DNA of 29,761 bases from Lachnoclostridium sp. UBA5725 (GTDB lineage: Bacteria; Bacillota; Clostridia; Lachnospirales; Lachnospiraceae). Shown here one piece after another: positions 1 to 5,777 of this stretch (positions are counted from its first letter, which is position 1; each line of letters opens with the position of its first letter). The position numbers and the translations under genes were made by a program. The stretch is from NCBI GenBank assembly GCA_002419585.1, contig DIGJ01000028.1, forward strand, positions 1 through 29,761, given 5' to 3'. Under the pieces are notes generated by a model, which had not been told where the DNA came from, ran no database searches, and saw only the letters and a list, made by a program, of their open reading frames with translations.

Positions 1-44
1 TGAAAAGTAGTTAAATCCGAGTTTATGCAACTAAATAGTAACTG

Positions 45-83
45 AAAGAGCTTAGGACCATGTGTCTTAGGCTCTTTTAAATT
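45..83 (+). terminator. Rho-independent terminator upstream of the lysis genes
   Basis: A 14-bp stem (45-58 with 64-77, two G-U wobbles, 5-nt loop) is followed by TTTT and an AT-rich tail. It would end transcription from a gene left of the window before the XhlA-like gene. Confidence 0.7.
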
Positions 84-106
84 TTATAAAAGAGAGGAAT
101 TGGTGT

Positions 107-376
107 ATGAATGTATCACTTATAGCAACTCTTGGGGCGTCTCTTATAACAGGGGCGGTAACATTAGTGGTCTGTCTTGTAAATAACCACTATCAAAACA
201 ATGCAACTAGGCAGCTTATCGAATATCGCTTAATTCAACTGGAAAACAAGGTTGATAAGCATAATACAGTGATCGAGCGCACATTTAAGCTAGAAGAGCG
301 ATGCGCGCTTGTTGAGAATGATATAAAAGTTGCCAATCACAGAATAACCGATTTAGAAGAAACGGAGAAAAATTAG
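107..376 (+). CDS. XhlA-like phage membrane protein (one TM plus coiled coil)
   Basis: The 89-aa product has one hydrophobic segment at about residues 4-27 and then a charged, heptad-like coiled coil (about residues 35-87, with LENKVDK and LEERCALVEND). This is the layout of XhlA/hemolysin-type proteins that sit beside phage holins and endolysins. Its stop at 374-376 is followed one base later by the ATG of the next small gene, and the endolysin comes third, so the three form a lysis cassette. The ATG follows AGAGAGGAA at a normal distance. Known of the family: these proteins anchor at the host membrane and assist holin/endolysin lysis. That role is inferred here from layout and neighbours, not from catalytic residues. 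Confidence 0.65.
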   Translation: MNVSLIATLGASLITGAVTLVVCLVNNHYQNNATRQLIEYRLIQLENKVDKHNTVIERTFKLEERCALVENDIKVANHRITDLEETEKN

Positions 377-377
377 T

Positions 378-548
378 ATGAAGCAGAGATTAGATAAGCT
401 ATTAACAGTAAAAAGCATTGTAACAATAGGACTTACTGGTGTGTTTGGATTCTTGTCCGTAATTGGGAATATTAATTCGCAAGAATTTATGACAATTTTT
501 ACAGTAATCATCGGGTTTTATTTTGGAACCCAAGCAAAAAAGGAGTGA
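378..548 (+). CDS. Short holin-like membrane peptide (56 aa)
   Basis: A 56-codon frame starts one base after the previous stop and its TGA ends 5 nt before the endolysin ATG. The peptide begins MKQRLDKLLTVKS, has a first hydrophobic stretch (about residues 14-31), a short polar turn (NINSQE) and a second hydrophobic stretch (about 37-50), then ends in KKE. Two short TM segments with charged ends, tightly packed before an amidase, is the layout of small class II holins or holin-like proteins. It has no strong ribosome site apart from the purine-rich end of the upstream gene, so translational coupling is likely. No family-specific motif is visible; the function is inferred from position and topology. 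Confidence 0.6.
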   Translation: MKQRLDKLLTVKSIVTIGLTGVFGFLSVIGNINSQEFMTIFTVIIGFYFGTQAKKE

Positions 549-553
549 TACAT

Positions 554-1111
554 ATGGCAAAAATTAACGTACATGCAGGGCATAACCCATCTGGTAAAAT
601 AGCTTGCGGAGCATCTGATCTACTGGATGAATCGAACCAAGCACGAAAGATTGCGAAAGAAGTTATTCGTCTATTAAAGAAAAAAGGACATAAAGTATAT
701 AATTGCACTTGCAACAACGGGACCAACCAAAGGAATGTATTGGAACGGATCGTGGCAAAGTGTAATGCACATGGAGTACACTTAGATGTTTCTATTCATT
801 TAAACTCTGGCCGTAATGACAAGAAAGGCGACGGAAAGACAGGTGGATGCGAGGTTTTAGTTACAAAGCGTGATGGAATCAAGGGAGATGCAGCAGAAAG
901 TATCTGTGAAGAGATTGCAAATCTAGGATATAATAACCGTGGCGTAAAGACCGCAGACGGCCTTTATTTTCTCAACCATACGGACGCACCGGCAATACTT
1001 GTTGAGTGTTGCTTTGTGGATGATATGGACGATTATGAGTTGTACAAGAAAGGAAACTACAAGAAAATGGCGAAAGCGATCGCTGATGGAATTGATAAAG
1101 TATTAGCATAA
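554..1111 (+). CDS. N-acetylmuramoyl-L-alanine amidase (Amidase_3 endolysin)
   Basis: Zn-dependent amidase cleaving the lactyl-Ala bond of peptidoglycan, here the phage endolysin. The 185-aa product is a bare catalytic domain: VHAGHNP near residue 7 (first zinc His), a Glu in the LLDESNQAR segment (second ligand), SIHLNSG (third ligand His), and AILVECCFVD with the catalytic Glu. There is no signal peptide, so export would depend on the holin-like partners, and no separate cell-wall-binding repeat is seen. I chose ATG 554 because AAGGAG ends about 10 nt upstream; a GTG at 545 in the same frame has no ribosome site. Third gene of the lysis cassette; a perfect palindrome follows the stop. Confidence 0.9.
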   Translation: MAKINVHAGHNPSGKIACGASDLLDESNQARKIAKEVIRLLKKKGHKVYNCTCNNGTNQRNVLERIVAKCNAHGVHLDVSIHLNSGRNDKKGDGKTGGCEVLVTKRDGIKGDAAESICEEIANLGYNNRGVKTADGLYFLNHTDAPAILVECCFVDDMDDYELYKKGNYKKMAKAIADGIDKVLA

Positions 1112-1113
1112 AA

Positions 1114-1139
1114 TTATAGCCCCGGATCCGGGGCTATAA
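1114..1139. terminator. Perfect 26-bp palindrome after the endolysin gene (terminator-like)
   Basis: TTATAGCCCCGG is followed by AT and its exact complement, giving a very GC-rich hairpin three bases after the endolysin stop. No T-run follows on the plus strand, so it may be a bidirectional or RNA-stabilising hairpin rather than a classic terminator. Confidence 0.55.
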
Positions 1140-1174
1140 CAAACAAGATAATATATGAAATTTTCCTTTTATAA

Positions 1175-1203
1175 TTGAAGATACAAGAACTTAATCGTAT
1201 AAT
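1175..1203 (+). promoter_or_regulatory. Promoter of the two-gene cassette
   Basis: TTGAAG at 1175-1180 and TATAAT at 1198-1203 are separated by 17 bp, a good sigma-A match, about 35 bp before the ATG at 1238. It lies after the endolysin palindrome, so the cassette is its own transcription unit. Confidence 0.7.
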
Positions 1204-1237
1204 AGTTTTAAAATAATTATAAAGGGGAATAAGGGAC

Positions 1238-2149
1238 ATGGCATACACAAGAAAAATTAGAATTGAGTATTATCAAGTTGTAAAACAAAGAAAAAGCGAG
1301 AATGATAATGGTGAGCTATATGAGTTAGAAAAATTATTGGTAAAGGCTGAAAATATGACTCTAGAGGAGAGAACATACGAATATTATCAAGAAGAAGCAA
1401 GATTAGATAAAATGAAGCATTCTTCACATTCGGATTGTTACTATTTGAATTTTGTTAGATTACGTCAGACTAAGATACCAGTTCGAGCAAAAAAGAACAG
1501 TGAAGCAACTCCGATTGAACTTACAACGGATGAATATATTGGAGAAGATGTTTCTGCTGTATATGATAAAAAAAATATGATATTGGCATTACAACGAAAT
1601 AGAGATAGTCTTAGCTCTACTGGAATTGCATATTATCTTAGCAATCTTCTTGGTTCTGAGAAATATGAAATAGAATTAATTCCAGTTTCAATTAAGGATA
1701 TTGAACAGAGATTAAAAAAGGCTAAAGGCCATCGGAAAATAGTTTTAAAGTTTGCAACTGATAAATTACAAAAAAAGGTAATACCAAGAGAATCATCATT
1801 TAATAAATTATTAAATTTTACAAAACCATTTGAAGGGAACAATGTTACAATTACAATATCAATGGGGAGAAACAAGGGTTCAATGGACTCAGAGGTAATT
1901 GCAAACACAATAAGTGATATATCTAATACTACTGATTTTGTAAGTGGAGCGGAGCTTTTTGTTAAATATACAGAGGATGGGCCTACTGAATTAATAGACT
2001 TATTTTCTATGAAATACCATAATTTTATTACAATGAAAATGGAAAAGAGGGAATCAATTGATTATATAAAATTATGTGATGAAATAAGAGGAGTTTATCA
2101 AAAATATAGAACAGACATTATTAAATGCCTTTCTATTAAAAGGAGGTAA
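1238..2149 (+). CDS. Uncharacterised protein, DUF6731-like (from memory), first gene of a candidate defence/moron cassette
   Basis: The 303-aa, Lys/Glu-rich soluble protein has no signal peptide or TM segment. Residues 1-60 start with a beta strand (RKIRIEYYQV) and a charged helix. A central region contains a signature-like block (EDVSAVYDKKNM, then ALQRNRDSLSSTGIAYYLSNLL) that I associate from memory with proteins annotated DUF6731. Residues 190-303 hold alternating strands and helices. No nuclease, NTPase or methylase motif is evident, so I assign no activity. It has its own promoter, GGGGAATAAGGG as ribosome site, and lies 6 nt before a four-TM protein gene whose Shine-Dalgarno is inside its last codons. 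DNA here is markedly more AT-rich than the endolysin gene. Alternatives: superinfection exclusion, abortive infection or lysogenic conversion gene. Confidence 0.55.
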   Translation: MAYTRKIRIEYYQVVKQRKSENDNGELYELEKLLVKAENMTLEERTYEYYQEEARLDKMKHSSHSDCYYLNFVRLRQTKIPVRAKKNSEATPIELTTDEYIGEDVSAVYDKKNMILALQRNRDSLSSTGIAYYLSNLLGSEKYEIELIPVSIKDIEQRLKKAKGHRKIVLKFATDKLQKKVIPRESSFNKLLNFTKPFEGNNVTITISMGRNKGSMDSEVIANTISDISNTTDFVSGAELFVKYTEDGPTELIDLFSMKYHNFITMKMEKRESIDYIKLCDEIRGVYQKYRTDIIKCLSIKRR

Positions 2150-2155
2150 ATTATT

Positions 2156-2743
2156 TTGAATAATACGAAGAAGTTAGACATTTCATTATTATTTGAAAAA
2201 TACTATCCGTTATTTTTTGGACTGATAATTTCAATTATCTATTATGGTTCAGATATTAAATTAATAGACGATGTGGGATTAATATTAAATGCAGTGATTA
2301 GCTTTTCGTCAGTTATAGTAGGTTTTTTGGGGATTCTATTAACGTTGATATTTAGTTTAAAAGATAATCCGTTAGTAGATTTCATTTTTGATGATGAGCA
2401 CTATAAGAAGTTGATTAAAGGATATTTTGAGTTTGCAATAAAATCTGGCTTTATTACAATTTTATTGACGATTATAATGTTTTTAAATAAAACTATTTGT
2501 GGGATACACTGCAGTATATTAAGTATTGAATCTGTAATGAAAGCTATAAAAGCTATTTTTGTATTTTTTGCTGTCTGTTTTCCATTAAGCTCCTATCGAG
2601 TTATTTCAACGATTTTAAAAATAGCTTTCAGAGATGAACCGTTGGATCAATCAGAGGAAGAGGAGGAAAATGAAGAAGTTACAGAATATGCAATACAAGA
2701 AATGAATAAAAGAATAGCGTTGGATGAAGAAGACAAGGAATAG
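2156..2743 (+). CDS. Four-TM membrane protein with acidic tail, partner of the preceding gene
   Basis: This 195-aa protein starts at TTG 2156, supported by AAAGGAGG at 2139-2146 inside the end of the upstream gene, so the two are coupled. Hydrophobic segments lie at about residues 16-32, 41-66, 95-112 and 130-155. A short soluble loop (NPLVDFIFDDEHYKKLIKG) sits between TM2 and TM3, and the cytosolic C-terminus has a run of Glu (residues 167-175) and ends strongly charged. I do not recognise a named family. A small membrane subunit with a soluble partner recalls membrane-associated phage-defence pairs such as Kiwa (4-TM KwaA with soluble KwaB), but no homology is claimed and the gene order is reversed. 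Confidence 0.55.
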   Translation: MNNTKKLDISLLFEKYYPLFFGLIISIIYYGSDIKLIDDVGLILNAVISFSSVIVGFLGILLTLIFSLKDNPLVDFIFDDEHYKKLIKGYFEFAIKSGFITILLTIIMFLNKTICGIHCSILSIESVMKAIKAIFVFFAVCFPLSSYRVISTILKIAFRDEPLDQSEEEEENEEVTEYAIQEMNKRIALDEEDKE

Positions 2744-2793
2744 ATCACACTCGAATTTTTTTTGTTTTAGGAATAACTGGATAAATTTACTTC

Positions 2794-2823
2794 TTGATAT
2801 CTGACGTGTTTTAATTGTAGAAT
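2794..2823 (+). promoter_or_regulatory. Promoter of the 32-aa peptide gene
   Basis: TTGATA (2794-2799), 18-bp spacer, TAGAAT (2818-2823). The start would fall near 2830, about 27 nt ahead of the small ATG at 2857. Confidence 0.5.
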
Positions 2824-2856
2824 AAAACATATTAATTGAATAGAGGTGAAATTAGC

Positions 2857-2955
2857 ATGAAAAAGTATTTTTCCAAGCTGCTGGACTGTCTCAAAAGATT
2901 CATATCCAGCCGCAAGCTAAAAATTACGATCATTGTTGTTAGATTTGAAATATAA
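2857..2955 (+). CDS. 32-aa basic/hydrophobic peptide, possibly type I toxin-like or a truncated gene
   Basis: A 32-codon frame with its own promoter and GAGGTGA 9 nt before the ATG. The peptide begins MKKYFSKLLDCLKRF, is strongly basic through residue 22, has a short hydrophobic run (ITIIVV) and ends RFEI. The product is amphipathic and cationic. About 12 nt after the stop there is a 10-bp hairpin, then a terminator at 3030, so it sits in a compact transcript of about 225 nt. This layout fits small type I toxins common in Firmicute prophages, but I see no clear antisense promoter. It could equally be the surviving start of a longer membrane protein whose TM segment has been lost. No function is assigned. 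Confidence 0.35.
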   Translation: MKKYFSKLLDCLKRFISSRKLKITIIVVRFEI

Positions 2956-2967
2956 CTAATGACAATG

Positions 2968-2990
2968 CCCGGATGATTAAATCATCTGGG
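2968..2990 (+). repeat. Hairpin downstream of the 32-aa peptide gene
   Basis: CCCGGATGAT (2968-2977) pairs with ATCATCTGGG (2981-2990), with one G-U wobble and a 3-nt loop. There is no T-run, so it is more likely an mRNA structure than a terminator. Confidence 0.5.
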
Positions 2991-3029
2991 TTCATGCTAA
3001 TAAAAGATAATATCAAACGTTAAACAATT

Positions 3030-3057
3030 GGAGCTATAATAGCAGCTCTTTTTTTAT
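3030..3057 (+). terminator. Rho-independent terminator
   Basis: GAGCT (3031-3035) and AGCTC (3044-3048) form a short stem followed directly by a run of nine T. It ends the unit containing the 32-aa peptide. Confidence 0.65.
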
Positions 3058-3154
3058 TCCAATTTTTCTATTATTTTAGAAACAACCACTTTCCTTTAAA
3101 ACTGCGATATGATAATATAAAAGAATAAATAACTTCCCTCAAAGAATTTGTGGT

Positions 3155-3188
3155 AAAAAGGTTTCTATATGGAACCTTTTTTCTTTTT
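3155..3188 (+). terminator. Rho-independent terminator
   Basis: A 10-bp stem (3156-3165 with 3171-3180, AAAAGGTTTC/GGAACCTTTT, one wobble) with a 5-nt loop is followed by TTCTTTTT. No recognisable gene lies between this and the previous terminator, so a small untranslated transcript is possible. Confidence 0.6.
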
Positions 3189-3420
3189 GTCTGAAATTAT
3201 CTATCACAGGAAGAAAGAAAGTGAATATACTGATACTGTGTAGCTCATTTATCTAGAGGTTTCATAATGTAAGAACATAAGATCTATGAGTAACAACGGA
3301 TGAAGCTTAACGTAGAATGACACCTCCAATCAAACGATAAATAACTACGGGAGTGAATGACGCAAGCGCTTCCGTAGTTGATAGTTGTATTGTGGCCGCC
3401 TTCTTTCATATTTTTAAATA
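3189..3420. other. Gene-free stretch with an 11-bp inverted repeat; possible structured RNA
   Basis: No ORF with a ribosome site is visible on either strand. The clearest structure is AACTACGGGAG (3343-3353) pairing with CTTCCGTAGTT (3369-3379, one G-U) around a 15-nt loop that itself contains CGC-AA-GCG. The stretch is bracketed by terminators at 3155 and 3421, which suggests a short RNA or the remnant of a gene. I do not recognise a known RNA family. Confidence 0.35.
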
Positions 3421-3462
3421 AAAAAGAAATCCCAGAATTAATAATCTAGGATTTCTTTTTTT
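3421..3462. terminator. Strong terminator, likely bidirectional
   Basis: AAGAAATCC pairs with GGATTTCTT, extended by AGA/TCT past one mismatch. A-run on the left and T-run on the right give a functional form in both directions. Confidence 0.75.
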
Positions 3463-3657
3463 ATAGTAATATAAGGTGTATCATACCAAGAGCTGCATTT
3501 TCGTTCGTTGTTAAAGCTTTTTCTGATTCATGATTCAATTTATTATAATGTTTTCGTGGTTATACTCTTAGATATGACCTTTATATTCTTGACAATTTAA
3601 AAGATATAATACCTTGTATGATAGAATTATAAATTTCTGTTTACCAAATTAATCTAA

Positions 3658-3686
3658 TTGCAAATAAGAACAAATGTTCTTATAAT
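3658..3686 (+). promoter_or_regulatory. Promoter with embedded LexA-like (SOS) operator
   Basis: TTGCAA (3658-3663), 17-bp spacer, TATAAT (3681-3686). The spacer contains AGAACAAATGTTCT (3667-3680), a GAAC-N4-GTTC dyad with palindromic 5-bp arms that matches 12 of 14 positions of the Bacillus-type LexA box as I remember it (CGAACRNRYGTTYC). A repressor here would block RNA polymerase directly, so the next gene is predicted to be DNA-damage induced. Confidence 0.6.
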
Positions 3687-3708
3687 GATTTGCAAAGGAA
3701 GTGTTAAT

Positions 3709-3939
3709 ATGAAATTTAAAAAGGGTGATACGTGCTATTTTATTGGTAATGGGCAAATAGTAATTAGTGGTACTGTATTGTCATGCTCCGGTGGATTTTG
3801 CGTTGTGAAATATAATAGGGAAAGCGGCATAAGGCTTAGAGAATCAAGATTGTACAAAAGCGAAGAGGAAGCTTACAAGGTAATGCCAAGACCACCACAA
3901 CTACCAAAAAGAATAACACATGACTATTGGATGCATTAA
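3709..3939 (+). CDS. Small uncharacterised protein under LexA-like control
   Basis: The 76-aa product begins MKFKKGDTCYFIGNGQIV and reads as a small beta-barrel (KGDTCYFIG, IVISGTVLSC, GGFCVVKYN) followed by a helix and a Pro-rich tail (MPRPPQLPKR) ending HDYWMH. The first part recalls SH3/KOW-like barrels; I do not recognise a family. I place the start at 3709, which has AAAGGAAG 8-15 nt upstream. The in-frame upstream extension to 3658 overlaps the promoter and is rejected. Because the predicted transcript starts near 3693, its leader is only about 16 nt. It belongs to the prophage end region and may be an induction-linked or regulatory gene. Confidence 0.6.
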   Translation: MKFKKGDTCYFIGNGQIVISGTVLSCSGGFCVVKYNRESGIRLRESRLYKSEEEAYKVMPRPPQLPKRITHDYWMH

Positions 3940-4035
3940 TTTCTTCTTGCATATTTATGTAAAATAATGTAAAATAAAAGTGAAAATTTTTCTGATACAT
4001 TCTAAACAATTCTAAATTTCAAAGGAGACAAATCT

Positions 4036-4170
4036 ATGGTAAAATCCAAGAAAAAAGCAACAGAATATTTATGTCTAAATGTAGGTGTAGTCGAAACTTC
4101 AAATGTGGAGGAAGTAAAAGCATTAAGCGTTGAAAGAGTGGCTTTGTACGCGAACAAATTGAAGAAGTAA
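4036..4170 (+). CDS. Small uncharacterised protein (44 aa)
   Basis: A short frame with AAAGGAGA 9 nt before the ATG and a proper terminator 8 nt after the stop, which makes translation plausible. The peptide begins MVKSKKKATEYLCLNVGVV, then has an acidic segment (ETSNVEEVKALS) and a basic amphipathic helix ending LYANKLKK. There is no TM segment and no recognised family. It is probably co-transcribed with, or separate from, the 76-aa gene 97 nt upstream. It sits immediately before the presumed attachment region. Confidence 0.5.
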   Translation: MVKSKKKATEYLCLNVGVVETSNVEEVKALSVERVALYANKLKK

Positions 4171-4177
4171 AAAGAAA

Positions 4178-4211
4178 GGCTCTTGGAGATAAAATCCAGG
4201 AGCCGTTTTTT
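4178..4211 (+). terminator. Rho-independent terminator
   Basis: GGCTCTTGGA (4178-4187) pairs with TCCAGGAGCC (4195-4204) with one wobble; G plus six T follow. It ends the 44-aa gene. Confidence 0.85.
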
Positions 4212-4250
4212 AAATAAATTTAGATAGAACGATTTTGAATCTCAAAATTT

Positions 4251-4313
4251 GACTAACTTTGTGACTAACTTTTCTTTAAAACACGGCACTTTTGACTATT
4301 TTTTTGACTAACT
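4251..4313. repeat. Two pairs of GACTAACT direct repeats, probable integrase arm-type sites
   Basis: GACTAACT occurs at 4251, 4263 and 4306, with a one-pair variant GACTATTT at 4294. Within each pair the copies are exactly 12 bp apart, and the two pairs are 43 bp apart. They lie 83-145 bp from the 3' end of the tRNA gene, on the element side. Paired short direct repeats at this distance are typical of tyrosine-integrase arm-binding sites. Protein binding is inferred. Confidence 0.55.
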
Positions 4314-4395
4314 TCACTATATTCAGTATAGCCATTATAACCATTTGCAAGTACGCGTTATCAACGATTTTATGCGTATTTACGCAAAAAAAGAA

Positions 4396-4468
4396 AGCTT
4401 CCGAGGGGATTCGAACCCCTGACCCACGCATTACGAATGCGTTGCGCTACCAGCTGCGCTACGGAAGC
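4396..4468 (-). tRNA. tRNA-Thr (anticodon CGU)
   Basis: Read on the minus strand: acceptor GCTTCCG/CGGAAGC closes, D arm GCGC-AGCTGGTA-GCGC, anticodon arm ACGCA-TTCGTAA-TGCGT giving anticodon CGT (decodes ACG, Thr), variable GGGTC, T arm AGGGG-TTCGAAT-CCCCT, discriminator T; 73 nt, CCA not encoded. A T-rich run follows the 3' end. Its 3' end points at the prophage-like segment, making it the likely integration target. Confidence 0.95.
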
Positions 4469-4608
4469 TTACTTTCCTTATTATACCTATTCTATTTGCA
4501 TTTTGCAAGTAGATAATATTATATTTTCTAAATTTTTTAAACATTATACACAAGAACAAACTATTTTTATAGTCTTATCTAAGAAGGTTGAGAATAACTA
4601 GGGAGGAG

Positions 4609-4634
4609 TGGCCAGTAGGTTAACCTACTGGCCA
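4609..4634. repeat. Perfect 26-bp palindrome between the tRNA and the zinc-ribbon gene
   Basis: TGGCCAGTAGGTT is followed by its exact complement. On neither strand does a long T-run follow, so it may act as an RNA-end hairpin for the minus-strand operon or as an operator upstream of the tRNA. Confidence 0.5.
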
Positions 4635-4710
4635 TTTATGAAAAAAGTGTATTTAAACAAGGTGGGGAACCTTGTTATTCGTTATCTTATGGTTGTAGTA
4701 TACATGGTAA

Positions 4711-5091
4711 TTATGAAGCTAGTATGGAGAAATATTGAAAAATATGTGAACAGTTTTGGCTAGTAAATGCAAACTCGTTGCCTGAGCTAGAAGCAATTGT
4801 TCCAATAATGGCAAATACAAAAATGATGCCAAATACTATAAATATTCCAAAGGCAACTAATAACGCTACGAGGCATCCATTAGTATTGTTGTAGGTAGAT
4901 TGTCTTTTATCACTACGATATATATGCTCATAAGTTGGAGCAGAATATGTAGTTTTTTTACTTTGAGTATTTTCGAATTCAAAAAATCTATCATTATAGT
5001 GTTGCTCAGTAACCGGGCAGCCACAATGCGGACACGAAACAGCCTTATCGGATATTTCTCTTCCACATTCAGTACAGTTAAACAATGCCAT
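4711..5091 (-). CDS. Zinc-ribbon, single-TM membrane protein
   Basis: The 126-aa product starts MALFNCTECGREI, with a four-Cys zinc ribbon (C-x2-C, 10 residues, then CPHC) at about residues 6-24. A polar linker of roughly 50 residues follows, then one TM segment (about 73-98: CLVALLVAFG..IGTIASS) and a short extracellular tail. I chose the internal ATG at 5091 over the longer frame because GAGGAGGAA precedes it at normal spacing. Its ribosome-site region is about 50 nt beyond the response-regulator stop, so it is the third gene of that operon. Such zinc-ribbon/TM proteins are common in Firmicutes and mostly of unknown role; here it may be a sensor accessory or a target of the two-component system. 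Confidence 0.7.
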   Translation of the reverse strand: MALFNCTECGREISDKAVSCPHCGCPVTEQHYNDRFFEFENTQSKKTTYSAPTYEHIYRSDKRQSTYNNTNGCLVALLVAFGIFIVFGIIFVFAIIGTIASSSGNEFAFTSQNCSHIFQYFSILAS

Positions 5092-5141
5092 AGCAATTTC
5101 CTCCTCATTAATTATATGAATCATACGAACTTTGAGCGATA

Positions 5142-5777
5142 TTAATTTCCCGTATTTTTATGCTTATAATAAAAAATAGCAATCTGCGTACGATCTCTCA
5201 AATCTAATTTTTCTAAAATCAAGCTGATATAATTTCTTACCGTTCCTTCACTTAGAAACAAGGTATCAGCAATCTCCTTATTGGATAGCCCTTCTGCAAT
5301 TTGAAGGATGATATCAAATTCTTTATCCGTAATCCCTAATTTTTGATAAGAATAAGAATCCTCTGTATGGTTGAGCAGATTCGGAAGCTTATTTACGATT
5401 TCAGTTCCATAGATATTGTGTCCTTGTTCTACGGCTTTGAGTGCTGCAAGTATACCATCAAAATCCTGTTTTAGCATGTATCCCTTTGCACCAATATTCA
5501 AAGCTTTTATAATGTAATCATCATCTAAAAAGGTAGTAAGATAAAGAATCTTAGCATCTTTATGTAATGCGAGAATCTTTTCTCCGGCTTCTAAGCCAGT
5601 CATTTTGTCCATTCGAATATCCATTAATAGCACGTCTGGAAGAAGCTCTTCATAAAGGCGGCAGGCATCTTCTCCGTTATATCCCATTCCAACAACATTG
5701 ATATCGGCATCCGACGATAAAATAGTTTTTAGTGAGGAACAGACTAATTTATCGTCATCAATGAGCAACAGTTTCAT
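5142..5777 (-). CDS. NarL/FixJ-family response regulator
   Basis: The 211-aa protein has a receiver domain (residues 1-115) with acidic pocket D7-D9, phosphoacceptor D53 (VLLMDIRMD), T81 and K103 (KGYMLK). A LuxR-type HTH follows (about 145-205, LSNKEIADTLFLSEGTVRNY). It would bind DNA as a phosphorylated dimer. The start at 5777 is chosen because AAAGGAG lies 10 nt upstream; an ATG 9 nt earlier is too close to that site. The start lies within the last codons of the histidine kinase, so the two are translationally coupled, and the zinc-ribbon membrane protein gene follows. Confidence 0.92.
   Translation of the reverse strand: MKLLLIDDDKLVCSSLKTILSSDADINVVGMGYNGEDACRLYEELLPDVLLMDIRMDKMTGLEAGEKILALHKDAKILYLTTFLDDDYIIKALNIGAKGYMLKQDFDGILAALKAVEQGHNIYGTEIVNKLPNLLNHTEDSYSYQKLGITDKEFDIILQIAEGLSNKEIADTLFLSEGTVRNYISLILEKLDLRDRTQIAIFYYKHKNTGN

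Larger units (their letters stand above)
1..4395. mobile_element. Right end of a prophage (or related integrated element) abutting tRNA-Thr
   Basis: Seen: a lysis module (coiled-coil membrane protein, holin-like peptide, Amidase_3 endolysin) at the left edge, then small independently promoted genes with frequent terminators, then repeated integrase-arm-like motifs next to the 3' end of a tRNA gene at 4396. The tRNA is on the minus strand, so its 3' end faces this region, the usual orientation for an element integrated at a tRNA 3' end. No integrase, capsid or tail gene is inside the window, so the left boundary is outside and the core att site cannot be confirmed. Inference: the element is a prophage whose lysis and moron genes lie here. 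Confidence 0.7.

Noticed and set aside
1633..1908. Minus-strand frame inside the first cassette gene
   Set aside because: No ribosome site and fully inside a better-supported gene on the other strand.
3589..3622. TTGACA near TATAAT and TATGAT as an earlier promoter of the 76-aa gene
   Set aside because: Spacers are 10 and 22 bp, outside the functional range; the promoter at 3658 has a 17-bp spacer.
4292..4516. 74-residue frame on the plus strand over the tRNA gene
   Set aside because: It is the antisense of tRNA-Thr and gives the well-known spurious peptide containing SEGIRTPDP; no ribosome site.
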